Source: Dipylidium caninum (lineage: Eukaryota; Platyhelminthes; Cestoda; Cyclophyllidea; Dipylidiidae). From it: 22,270 nt of DNA. Positions 10,191 to 19,331 of this stretch are shown here, piece by piece. The translations under genes and the position numbers were made by a program. The notes under the pieces were generated by a model, which made no database searches, was not told the DNA's origin, and saw only the letters and a program-made list of their open reading frames with translations. Within the stretch, counting starts at the first letter, position 1, and every line of letters starts with the position of its first letter. The DNA lies in the NCBI GenBank assembly GCA_017562135.1, contig QEYB01000517.1, forward strand, positions 1 to 22,270. The letters run 5' to 3'.

Positions 10191-10984
10191 CTTGTCCTCG
10201 ACGCCACGCCACGCCTCCCGCACTTTCCCTTACCGGCGACTGTGCTTCTGACCTCCGGATTCGTCTTGTCCCACCCCTGGCCGCCTGTCTCCCCCGTCCT
10301 CCACCTCCCTTGTCCCTACTCTCCATATCTCACCTTTCTACCGCTGCGTCGTCGGGAGTCACGTCAAATTCACCCGAACTGCATAATTTCGCCACAAGTC
10401 GAGAATCACCACTTCCTCTAAGACTGTTTAGACGGTGTTTGGAATGATGCCACCTTTCTTGGCGTTCACGAATTCAAGCTGGGCCCACTTCAACGGAATA
10501 AACAGTATCGTGAACGGAGGTCCTGTCACTTACTCAATTGCGCTCAGGCAACTTGTTGAGCGTCGCTGGCCAAAAGTTGAACACTTTGGAGTACAGCTTC
10601 TTAGCCGCCCATTCCATGAGTCCTGACTTTCGAGAGATCTCGTTGTAGTTGGGTGGAAACTGTGCACCTCGAAGACGACGCGACATGGATTCGGCGTCAA
10701 CGGCCATAGTGTGGGAAGTATTTGAACGCCTGGGTTGGATAAACTCGCGACGAATTCCATATCTCCTCTGTTAAGCTGGGAAGTGAACGCGTTTGGATGG
10801 CATTTTGCCACTGGTCGAGACAACTCGTCTGCCTAGTTCACTGTTCACGGCAATAATGAGGAGCCTCATAAACCGACTGCCCGACTGCGAAGGTGACCTG
10901 CTGTTCACACTGCCACGCTTTGATGCGTTTATGCCTCCTGCTGGTGTGCAGAGCCTCGGCGCATGGAAGGTCCTTGGCTCCGCC
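10191..10984. other. Unassigned stretch within repeat array
   Basis: No gene or strong repeat match seen. Several open frames of 60-120 codons overlap on both strands without splice or poly(A) context. A diverged relative of module R3/R4 could be hidden here, since the array order predicts it between R5 (10083) and X (10985). Confidence 0.4.
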
Positions 10985-11203
10985 TGATTCGACACGACAT
11001 TCGACCTTGACCCGAAAAACGGGAGTAGATGAATACGGTTCTTCTCAGAGTGTGAGCAGGGCAGAGAACAGACAGAATGAAGTGTCGCCGTCGTCGGGCA
11101 CCTTTCGATTCCGGTGTGGTGTCGTCGTGGGTTAGTCACCTAACCTTAGTTCTTCCCTTCTATCCCCTCACGCCTCATGACTGGGAAAAGGCGAGGTGAG
11201 TTG
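10985..11203 (+). repeat. Modules X and D, copy 5
   Basis: ATTCGACCTTGACC and GGGAGTAGATGA mark X, followed by GTGTGAGCAGGGCAGAGAAC and GTCGCCGTCGTCGG. The pyrimidine tract (about 11146-11172) and GAGGTGAGTTG at 11193-11203 mark D. The last 60 bases before D match copy 3 (7845-7880), including the GGGAAAAGGCGAG block. Confidence 0.8.
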
Positions 11204-11389
11204 GCGCATTTGGCTTTTCTCCCAATGAATATGGTGGCCGAATGTGTGACAGAACTAGTTGGGTTTAACTTTCGTTGAACTTTATGTTCGACCGCATGTG
11301 CAGGTGTGACAGTGAGAGATTGGAGCAGATGAAACCCGAGTTGAAGAAGTTCCACGAGTGTTAACTGGAGCATCAGCACATGGCGAGCG

Positions 11390-11650
11390 AATGAGGCGAG
11401 TGATTTCAAAGCGTACAAAAGTGAGTAAGTGGAATTTTGTCCAATGTCGACGAAGAGAAGAGTGATGCGGGTGAGGGAATGTGGCGCTCGATTGGAAGAC
11501 TGACCCACCACCGTCAGTCTTGAAGTCGTGGCCCACATTCACTCACTCCAGACGCCTATTGGGGGACAATTCATGTGCCTGGGCTGTTTAGCTCGGCGTC
11601 GGCAACATGTCAGTTTACTTAGAATTCACGCCTAACAGACGATGGTGGCG
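11390..11650 (+). repeat. Half H1, full H2 and tail, copy 5
   Basis: Only the left arm of H1 is present (11390-11415, AATGAGGCG then TTCAAAGCGTAC). It is joined within about 25 bases to the sequence that precedes H2. H2 at 11477-11540 is very well paired: GAATGTGG faces CCACATTC, and AAGACTGAC (11496-11504) faces GTCAGTCTT (11513-11521), around the 8-base loop CCACCACC. Compared with unit 1, the right arm of H1 and the whole C/T tail are missing, which suggests a deletion of about 400 bases. Confidence 0.8.
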
Positions 11651-12631
11651 CGAGTCATCTCCTCGCAGAGAAGGTTAGAAAAAGTTATTCTATTAGCAAT
11701 TAATGGGGTTTGCTCAATGCCCTGTTGTTGACTGCGTAGCCTCACCATTCGCCGGTGAATCGCGTCTCCTGATTCAGGCCGTCTCCACTTTCCCTCGACC
11801 CCTTTTAGTCGACTCTGTCACGGAGCGTGGGAGGTACTTGTGACTATTAATAAAAGACAAGAAAGGCAGCGATGAAGGTCAGCGCCTTTGGCCACCCAGG
11901 TGGGAATGGACAGTGGCGAGGCGCATCCTCAGTCACCTCGGCAGTGCAGTGCTCGCAACATGCCCAAAACTCTTCACCACTGTCTTTTTCTGCATCGCAG
12001 ATGGAAATGTCAGCAACGGCGGAGGATGAAGTGACTGCCGAAGACGGGAGCAACCACATGCAGTATATTGGCTCCCATTGTTCTCACCTTCGCACTTGCG
12101 CCTCTTATGCGGGCATTCCCGCGAGGTTTTTCACCACCACTTGGGCAATATTTGTCTGATGGTGGGATACATGCGGGGCAGTGGCTCGAAGGCTTAATGC
12201 ATCGCAATCGGTATGAGTAGGAAGAAGAGTCTTTTGTCGCAGTTCTAGAACTTCGCTTCGTTTCGACATCGGTTGTGAGAATGGAAAATGCAAACTGAGG
12301 CCTGCTGATGGGGTGAAATTCTCCAATCCGCACTGGCCTCCTGACAGTTCCGTCCGACTCGGTTGACGGCGCCAACAATGCGTCCCGTTCACTGACCCCT
12401 GAGACGCCATTTCCCTTCTTTCCCCGTCCATCCGATTGCTCACCTTGACATGGCAAAGGCCCCACTTCTTCCTGACTTGGGAGAGGGCAGGAAGTGTTAC
12501 TGATCGCAATATCCAGAGACGAGAATGTTTCGAATTTCCCTCCATCTCTGGGAAGATGTGACTGCTCAGAAAAGAATAAAATAGTTGGTCTTGAGAGTTA
12601 CATAAGCCAAGTGGTAACTCGGATGCATTAG

Positions 12632-13135
12632 ACAATCGTCGAAGACTCTTAACGTCGTATTAAAGTCTCAATTTTTCAAAGGGGATAACTGGCCTCTAGG
12701 TGAAATTCTTACGTCCCCCACTCAGGTCCTAAACTTTCTGTCCTGTCAACTTCCACTTCGTTTGGCAGTCGAATCGCACACCACTGATAGCGAGACACAC
12801 GAGGCCCCTTCGTAGTGAGTGCGTTGTGAAGTTAATTTGGCAGTCGGCTCCACAATCGCCGTCCGTGGCCGTGGTATCGCCTAATGCGGACTAACGGAGG
12901 GTGGCAGGAGGTTAAGATCATTCAACACGATGGACCGTTGTCGGAACTGGGCTACATTCGGGTGGTTGGCAGTGCTAAATTACTTTCCACAACTACCAAA
13001 TGATATTTAGCCTGGCACTGTTGGCGAACAAGTAAAGTGGCGAGGGGGATGCGATTGACAGTCGTCTCGACGGATATTGTGGCCTCTGCTGACCCGTCCA
13101 ATTGGGAGCCGTGCAGCATGGAGTCTGTGAGTTTT
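12632..13135 (+). repeat. Modules P and Q, copy 3
   Basis: P at 12632-12815 matches 2162-2345. The Q-like part from about 12865 to 13130 matches 3530-3790 better than 2557-2750 (GGTATCGCCTAATGCGGACT, CTTTCCACAACTACCAAATG, CTGACCCGTCCAATTGGGAG). This is the right end of the recognisable array. Confidence 0.8.
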
Positions 13136-13870
13136 GTCCTCAGAGGAAGAACATCCTCAAGAGCCCTCCAGCCTAGGGGTCCCCTTCGACCCAAATCCTC
13201 TACGAGCACACACGCGCGCAAAAGGGGTATGAGGAGCATTGCATAAAGAGTGTGTGGAATGAAATGAGAGAAAATTTGACAAGGACACGGTCTCCGTACG
13301 CATTAGCTAAGGCAATGAAGGCTGGACACTGTGCCCAGACAGGTCCGACGTTGCTCCCACCGGCGGGAGGATAAGAGCATTTTTAAGGGAGAAATCAGTG
13401 GCAGTTCCTTGCAGGAGCCTGCTCCAAACTCCTATCCTCCCTCACCGTCCCTCACAGACGTAGACATACTTTGTCGTCTCATGTCGTGTCTACCTCCTTG
13501 GCCAGTTAACCGGGGCACAACATGTCGCGTTGTGGGCTGCGCTTGCTGACAGACGAAGGTTTCTTGGTTATCAGGAAACAGACAACGTCTCCACCGGAGC
13601 TACGTGTCGTGTGGACTACACTAAGTGCAACCCGGCTCAGTGAAACTTCATTCCAGTCTCGTGCAACAGTAGCTCAAATGCCAACGCACAACCACCAGTG
13701 CCCCGTCGAGAATCCTTAGTGTCTCCAAGCGGCCCCGGAAGGCAGGTGCCTACCACCCCCCGTCAGACAGCGCGATGGTCTCTGAACACGCGATCGGGAC
13801 AGAGAAAAGCATTTACTGACGAAGATTTGAGCGAAAGAGGCAAATGGACTTGGAAAGGTTGATATTCCGT
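13136..13870. other. Gene-free stretch
   Basis: No recognised gene or repeat. It lies downstream of the 3' end of the 272-residue - strand gene. An AGTAAA (variant poly(A) signal) can be read on the - strand near 13814-13819, about 55 bases beyond that gene's stop. I rate this weak. Confidence 0.4.
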
Positions 13871-13872
13871 CC

Positions 13873-14691
13873 TTATGTCTGCGACTCGAGGGCTTCCTTT
13901 CGTTTGCGGAGGATCTCGAGAGCTGCCCAAGTGACTATTTCCGGGTAGTTAATAGCCGAGTTGTTCTGCTCCTTGTTGCACCAAATGCGCCAGGTGGACG
14001 ATAAGTAGGCGAGAGGGCAGGACTCGAAGCCCCCCAACTTCCAGAATATATCCAACATGCAATCCATGTTGCAGGTGACACTGTCCCTCTGTTTCAGCGT
14101 GCCGGTGGCAACGAAGACCTGGTTGGAGGTCAGGACGTCCACCATAGGATTCATGTCGCTGTAATTGTCCTCCTCGCTGGCATAGTCAAAGTCGACGATA
14201 ACACAGTCGTAGTCGCTTAGCCGGCTTTTGCCCTCGAGGTCGTACTCGAAATCCTCGAGCTTACCAACATTCCAGCTGCTCGCCACAGTGTCCCACTGGG
14301 TCTTGAAGTGCTCCACTTCCGACGTCACGGAGAAGACCAGAGGAATAAGGGCACTAGTGTTGGACACTGGCATGTAGCAGAGGTACGATGTCATTTTCGT
14401 TCTGCGCAGCTTCCTGTAGTGTGCTGGCGTTGTCACCAGGCACTTGATGTGACCACGCGCCATCACGGGGATGTCCAGTTGCGCCAGTCGGTTGGTAGTG
14501 CCATCTTCACGAGAGCGGTAGTTGCACGCCGAAGTGGCAGTGTCTACGGAGATTTGACCTTCGGGACGCAGGAGCCACTCACACATGTACTTGTCTAACC
14601 ACTTCAACGCTTTCAATTCACCTCTCAATCGCCTCACTTCATTGTGTAACTCGAAGAAAAGAGGCATTTTTTTGGGCGTTGCACTAGACAT
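13873..14691 (-). CDS. Unknown 272-residue soluble protein
   Basis: This is the longest ATG-initiated frame in the window and the only one I accept as an intact gene. I do not recognise the family. The start is the ATG at 14691-14689 (context AGCGAGATG, purine at -3). A second Met at residue 9 is an alternative. The stop is TAA. There is no signal peptide and no membrane segment. Residues 11-40 look like a charged amphipathic helix (FELHNEVRRLRGELKALKWL). Residues 80-100 are basic. An acidic patch with a hydrophobic core lies at 159-180 (DYDCVIVDFDY then SEEDNYSD), and a closing helix at 250-270 ends in KRK. Nine Cys are scattered, at 37, 56, 84, 105, 163, 207, 211, 225 and 238. Trp is frequent. 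No catalytic motif is recognisable. Its composition differs from the Ser/Pro/Arg-rich chance frames around it. It could be a complete intronless gene or the last large exon of a longer one. Confidence 0.75.
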   Translation of the reverse strand: MSSATPKKMPLFFELHNEVRRLRGELKALKWLDKYMCEWLLRPEGQISVDTATSACNYRSREDGTTNRLAQLDIPVMARGHIKCLVTTPAHYRKLRRTKMTSYLCYMPVSNTSALIPLVFSVTSEVEHFKTQWDTVASSWNVGKLEDFEYDLEGKSRLSDYDCVIVDFDYASEEDNYSDMNPMVDVLTSNQVFVATGTLKQRDSVTCNMDCMLDIFWKLGGFESCPLAYLSSTWRIWCNKEQNNSAINYPEIVTWAALEILRKRKEALESQT

Positions 14692-16580
14692 CTCGCTGAA
14701 TGGCGGAACGCGATAGACAGTGGAAGATGACGGTGATTAGGGCCTCTGTTAACTGAGACGTTAATTAGTCGGTTTGGTAGTAACTGCCAAATCCTCCTGC
14801 TAGTCAGACGTATTCAAGGAACCTCGGAACAGATGCACGGCTGACGCCACTACCCCCGTGAATGCCCTTAACCCGAGTCAGCGAAGACCGTTTACACGGA
14901 GTCGAACTCAGCGGATGTCAGGTCATCCGACGAGCCGGCGACCAATCGGGAGGAAGCATAGATCGTCTGCTCGTCTGACCCTACGCCGAGTTTGGACTCA
15001 ACTCACGCAGCGACCCTGACCGATTCTGCTGGCAGCAGGGGTGCGGGTGACTGCCTCCACTACCCTCTCCCTGACGCGACGTGAAACGGGTGGGCTGACT
15101 GAACGGCAACGATGGGAGGCGGCACACCCGATCGACCGTCGTCTAGCGAGGCTGCGAGACTGACAACACAGGAGAGGAGTTGCCACTTCTGTTCCACGTC
15201 AATTTGCGATTAGTCAAAGAGTCAACGCTGCCACCTCTTTGTACAGGATTTCTGAGAAGAGGCCACCACGAATAAGGCACCGATTCCACGTCTCTACTCA
15301 GTTGGCCCAAAGTCTGAAAATAATGCGTTAAAAATACAACCTGTTGTTGATTGCCTTTTCCAGCTCCGCGTCTCAACGACAGCGAAAGGGAAAAGAAATT
15401 GAGTGTCATTTAGGGATCAGGCGCATTCCACCACTTCTACACCTTCTGACGCGTGCATTACAAGTTGAAAGCTCCAACACAACCTATTTTATACCTTGTC
15501 CTTATACATTCGCCACTCCGACCTCTTTCTCATTGCCACTAGCATCAGAGTGCGGTCGACGACGGGGCAAATCTGTCATCAAGGCGGAGGTGCAATGCGC
15601 CCGAAAATTATGTCGCCGTGTTCATTGGTTATTGCCGAACCAACTCATCTAATCTTTACTTGGTAGAGGGGTTCAGGCCGTCTCCAGATTTCGCCACCAC
15701 AAAGGTAGACTCAAAACTTCTGAACCGAACGAAGAGGGGTGGGGCAAGCTGCGAACAGTGCTGGGAAGTGGAACAAGGGCGAGAGAGAGTTTAGGAGGAG
15801 AGGCTGGGTATGGCGTGGGACCAATTGTCTGACCGTTCTTGTGCGCAGACTTGATCTTCTAGGTGCCGGATCTCTATCGGTGACAAATTCTGAGACTGGG
15901 AAGAATGCAGGTCCCCTTTGAGGAGTAACTGCTCCTGGAGGGCGGTGGCATCGAGAGTGCCGTCCTGCATACGGAGATAAGGGACAGAGTCGTCGGCAAG
16001 GTGGTTGTCGTGAGATAACTACAGTTATACTCGGAGGTTGAGTGACATCTGACAGCCTACCTCGCGCCTCATCAGGTCCCAACACTGTCCTACCATTGAG
16101 ATAATCACATGCGGCCAGAGATGCGGCCGACCTTCCACTCCACTGCGCGTTGGCTGTTGCCATCTGCCCGCTCCCCACACTTCTCTCACGTCTCTCCCCA
16201 ACTGGCTCAGGTCACTTTGACACTTCGTGCTTCCTTCCCACCAAATACCTCTCCAACCTCAACGCGTACTTCACACCCACTTCTGCTCTCGATATTACTC
16301 CTTTATTGCGTGTGGCCTGCATGATTCAGGCGCCCCATTCCCGGGAGGAGTGTGAATCAGATCCTGCAACGTCGGATGCTGGGCCCTACGAGTTCAGCTT
16401 TCGAAAATACGCAAACATACCTGAACTCACGTATTGAAGTAATGCTGCCGTGTAAGTCGGAATGCCTAGTCTCAGCCTTCTTTAATTCTGGCTGGCGTCG
16501 TAGTCTTCTACTCCTGACCCATCACTCTTCCGACCTCATCCATGCCTACGTTCGCAATAAATCCTCCACACCGCCCGCCA
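14692..16580. other. Stretch without supportable gene
   Basis: This contains the upstream flank of the 272-residue gene. I see no TATA box or initiator at a convincing distance. Open frames of 60-155 codons occur on both strands, the longest at 15711-16178 (-). They are Arg/Pro/Ser-rich, mutually overlapping, and without splice or poly(A) signals. No match to the 2-13 kb repeat modules was noticed. Confidence 0.45.
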
Positions 16581-16581
16581 T

Positions 16582-16587
16582 TTTATT
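16582..16587 (-). promoter_or_regulatory. Poly(A) signal AATAAA (- strand)
   Basis: AATAAA on the - strand, 44 bases beyond the TGA of the putative terminal exon at 16631-16948. An AATAAA on the opposite strand (16557-16562) lies close by, so orientation is not unique. Confidence 0.35.
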
Positions 16588-16630
16588 TACAAATACATAA
16601 AAGAATCTGCTTACCCATGCCATACGACAT

Positions 16631-16948
16631 TCAGATAAATTCCAACGCACTGTTTCGACCTGAGGTCTTCTTTGACCCCATCACCTCCCTTGAAAGCATG
16701 CTCAGGCTTCTAAGTACTGCCTCTTTCTCCCTCAGGGCTACTTCCATATTTCTGTCAATAGAGACCAATGTCCGATGCCATAGAATCGGGGAAGAGGGAG
16801 AGAAAGAGTGGCTAATGTCCGTATCAGCGGACGACCGGGACATTTCATCCTGCCAACACTCGGTCAACGGCTCTTGCGGCAATTCAACCCTCATACACCC
16901 AGGGGTCTCCGATGCGCTAGCGTCCGTGCCACGCGATGCCAAAATCGG
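16631..16948 (-). CDS. Possible 3'-terminal exon, unknown protein
   Basis: From a candidate acceptor (ATATCTGCAG, ending at 16949) the frame stays open in phase 0 for 105 codons to TGA. AATAAA follows 44 bases later. The C-terminal half is charged and probably helical (SIDRNMEVALREKEAVLRSL, then SREVMGSKK) after an acidic Ser-rich part (SRSSADTDISHSF). No family is recognised. Upstream exons might lie in the 17.2-17.7 kb region on the same strand, where frames of 83-151 codons are open, but I could not join them convincingly. The + strand is also open for 143 codons (16542-16973), so this may be a chance frame. Confidence 0.3.
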   Translation of the reverse strand, partial: PILASRGTDASASETPGCMRVELPQEPLTECWQDEMSRSSADTDISHSFSPSSPILWHRTLVSIDRNMEVALREKEAVLRSLSMLSREVMGSKKTSGRNSALEFI

Positions 16949-17703
16949 CTGCAGATATTCCGACCTCCACTAAGAACGCCCACGTCAAAATAGCCTCGAC
17001 CGCATTGCAATGTGTCATTGGGACCGCAAACCGTCTCGATGTTATAAAACCCCTCTCCTCTCTCCTCTCCTCCTCCCCCAGCGCTTTCTCCAAGTGGCTG
17101 ACGTGCAGCGTGGAGGGGCCGACAACAGTCCTGTCATCTGCGCCAACTAGCACTGTGTTACAACCACAAATTGTGCCTGCCGCACATGCTACCATTAGTG
17201 AACATGCCTACCCAACAGAGGCGCACATATTCTCATCCACGCAAGTTGCCTCCTCGTTGGGGACGAATCTTACCAACTGGTAAGCATTGAACAATCGTAC
17301 ATGCTCTTTCCGAAAGCGTGCGACTCCCCGCGGAATAAGTGGGTGGGGGTGCCAGTGTGACAGAAGAGGTTACTTGGAGACCACAGCAGCACACGCTTCC
17401 TGCGTGTCGTCGTTGAGTGCTTTTTCGTCCCAGAAGGAAAATGGGAGTCGCCAATAGAAACCACTCATGAGAGTAACTGGGTGACTTCACTCGCAACCCA
17501 GATGGCAGCGGCGAGTCACTGCGCGACGTGCTCTCCACACCCAATTCATGTTCGCTCCCGTTCGTGCTTGCTCGGCATCGCGAAGTATTCGGCCCTTCTC
17601 GCCGTCCTTGTTTGCATGACGACGTAGTGGAGATAAGTATGAGGCTGCCAAACCGAGAGCCTGTGAGAGAACTTGTGAATGCTGGCACATGTTGCAGGCG
17701 ATG

Positions 17704-18284
17704 TTATGCACCTGGGTCCAGTCACACGTGAGCTCCAACTTAAAGGAGCAACAGCTTTCACTCCCGCCGGTGCCTGCAAGTCACTCTGGTGCCACTGAGT
17801 CCGCTGCTCGAGGACTCATGAGAAGGAGGATGACAGTCGGCAGTGCGGAGGAACTCTTCCCCTCCGTGTGTGGCCGACAACACCGACCCGATTGTACTTG
17901 CAAACAGATAGGTGCGAGAGTGACCCCGAGCAGGAAAACATCTACATGGCTGACCTCTTCACATCGTGATTCCGACGAGTTCAATTAAATCTGATCAGGT
18001 CCTGTGACTTTCACTCCATTGTAATCAGTTTCGGTGATTAATACAGCGAGAGTTGCCGCTGATGGAGTGTAACAGAGATGACAATCAACTCCACTTGATG
18101 AGATGAAGTAGCTACAAACATCCGATTGATGTTACATCATTCCTCATCTCTACGCGGCATTCTCATTGAGATGTCACGGCACATGTGATGAGTGTCAAGT
18201 GTTGAAGCAAACACGAACGCACACGCTCTGAGGCAGGTCAGGTCTCAACTCATCGAGGCATCACTCTCGGCGCCTCGCATAACC
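17704..18284 (+). repeat. 0.58-kb direct repeat, copy 1
   Basis: Nearly identical to 21596-22183 in the same orientation. The first 200 bases differ by only one or two changes. After that the copies differ by a dozen or more one- to few-base indels and only a few substitutions. Examples are GTGACCCCGAGC versus GTGACCCGAGC, and AGATGACAATC versus AGATGAACAATC. The copy ends near CGCCTCGCATAACC. A 100-codon frame over it (17689-17988) is broken by an indel in the other copy. GTTATGC at the left border faces GCATAAC at the right border, a 7-base inverted pair that may be chance. No transposase is seen. Confidence 0.9.
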
Positions 18285-18579
18285 ACTGGGAGGAGAAGCA
18301 GGAGGCGGGCATCAATTTCCCCTAAGTATTTCCCAGGTTGCAATGCGATTTTTGGCGAAGGAAAGGGTTTTCGTTGACAAAATCTCCTTACAATGAAATT
18401 AGAGAGCAACAGGTGCCTCACCAGGCTCAACCACTACGCCAACGCCAGCTATAAGAGGGAAGGAATTGTTGTGGGGTCTTCACTGATCACCATCGGGAGG
18501 TCTTATCACTTAGCGTAGGTGAAGTCTGATGAACTGCTTAGAGTGGAAAAAAAGTAGGCGCAGCATATTCTAGAATGAA
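18285..18579. other. Unassigned flank
   Basis: A short stretch between the 0.58-kb repeat and the - strand poly(A) signal. No feature supported. Confidence 0.4.
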
Positions 18580-18585
18580 TTTATT
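18580..18585 (-). promoter_or_regulatory. Poly(A) signal AATAAA (- strand)
   Basis: AATAAA (within GAATAAATTC) on the - strand, 79 bases beyond the TAA that ends the frame at 18664. The spacing fits a short 3' untranslated region. Confidence 0.5.
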
Positions 18586-18663
18586 CGAAGGCCGAAAGTT
18601 ACATGTGTTGATGGGTGGAGGACAGGGGACAAACTGAGGACATGAAGATCCCAAATTTCAGAT

Positions 18664-18841
18664 TTAATTCGGGTTAATCCTGACGGCGCCGCCATCCACA
18701 GAGTGGAAAAAGTCCTCCTCCACAGTGGCCCTTGCAGTGGGTGACACGTAGCGCATGAAGTCGGTGTGAGGTGCACGCTCGACCGGGTAACATGCCTCAG
18801 GACTCCGAACACATGCTTGAGGAAGAACGAGAAGAGGAAGC
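18664..18841 (-). CDS. Probable 3'-terminal exon of a - strand gene
   Basis: An acceptor TTTCTCTTTTCTAG ends at 18842. A second candidate, CGTTCTTCCTCAAG, ends at 18816. From either, one frame reads to TAA at 18664-18666 and is followed by AATAAA at 18580-18585. The last residues (PVERAPHTDFMRYV, then RATVEEDFFHSVDGGAVRI) use ordinary, largely RNY-type codons and look coding. This is a hydrophilic tail without a recognised domain. It could be the cytoplasmic C-terminus of the - strand transporter whose middle exons lie at 20.5-21.5 kb, since MFS proteins of this type end in a soluble tail. That link is inference, because no exon between 20.2 and 18.9 kb was identified with confidence. Confidence 0.4.
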
Positions 18842-19331
18842 CTAGAAAAGAGAAATCGGTTGCCGGTGCTGCTCGTGGCTTTAGGGCTGCTACAGGTGAG
18901 ACCATACGCACTTACAGACAAAAGAGAGGGCGCCACAATTGAAAGTGAGGGGAACCTGCCTTGTCCGTCACGACGAGAAGGGCGAAGGTTTGTTCGGGCA
19001 AAAGAATGGAGCACACAAAAAACAGCCCTTATTTCAATCGCGTGACGGCGAGATCACCCAGTTCCCACCACGTATAGGATGCATTCTCATTGATCATTAT
19101 GCCAGTTCACGTCAATATTTCAATTTGCCATATTGGGACGATCAAAGAAATTATTGAACAGAATGACACCTATTTGTGGTACGAAAAGTCTACACGTTCC
19201 GGCCCGAATTTCAAAGCAAAAACTGACATCGAACAAATTGCGACTTTGAGATTTGTTCATGCAAACACAGGTTTAAGATAATATAAAGCAGATTGGATCC
19301 ATATCTTGCGAGTAATTTGCATCAGGTTTCC

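Noticed and set aside
9983..10447. 154-codon ATG frame on the + strand
   Set aside because: It overlaps repeat module R5, whose other copy (6458-6560) has no corresponding frame. The composition is Pro/Ser/Leu-rich.
12105..12635. 176-codon frame on the - strand, with a 151-codon frame overlapping it
   Set aside because: The start is TTG, two long frames overlap on the same strand, and neither has a recognisable domain or poly(A)/splice context. Chance frames of this length are expected in a 22-kb window.
2160..13135. CRISPR array as explanation for the repeated modules
   Set aside because: Repeats are long, diverged, irregularly spaced and multi-module. There are no short identical repeats with uniform spacers, no cas genes, and the setting is eukaryotic.
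17689..17988. 100-codon frame in the 0.58-kb repeat
   Set aside because: The other copy carries the same N-terminal part but shifts frame at an indel. Similarity at DNA level continues equally in non-coding parts, so no coding constraint is seen.
17704..18284. Terminal inverted repeats GTTATGC/GCATAAC on the 0.58-kb repeat
   Set aside because: Only 7 bases, and not preserved at the borders of the second copy, so it is probably chance.
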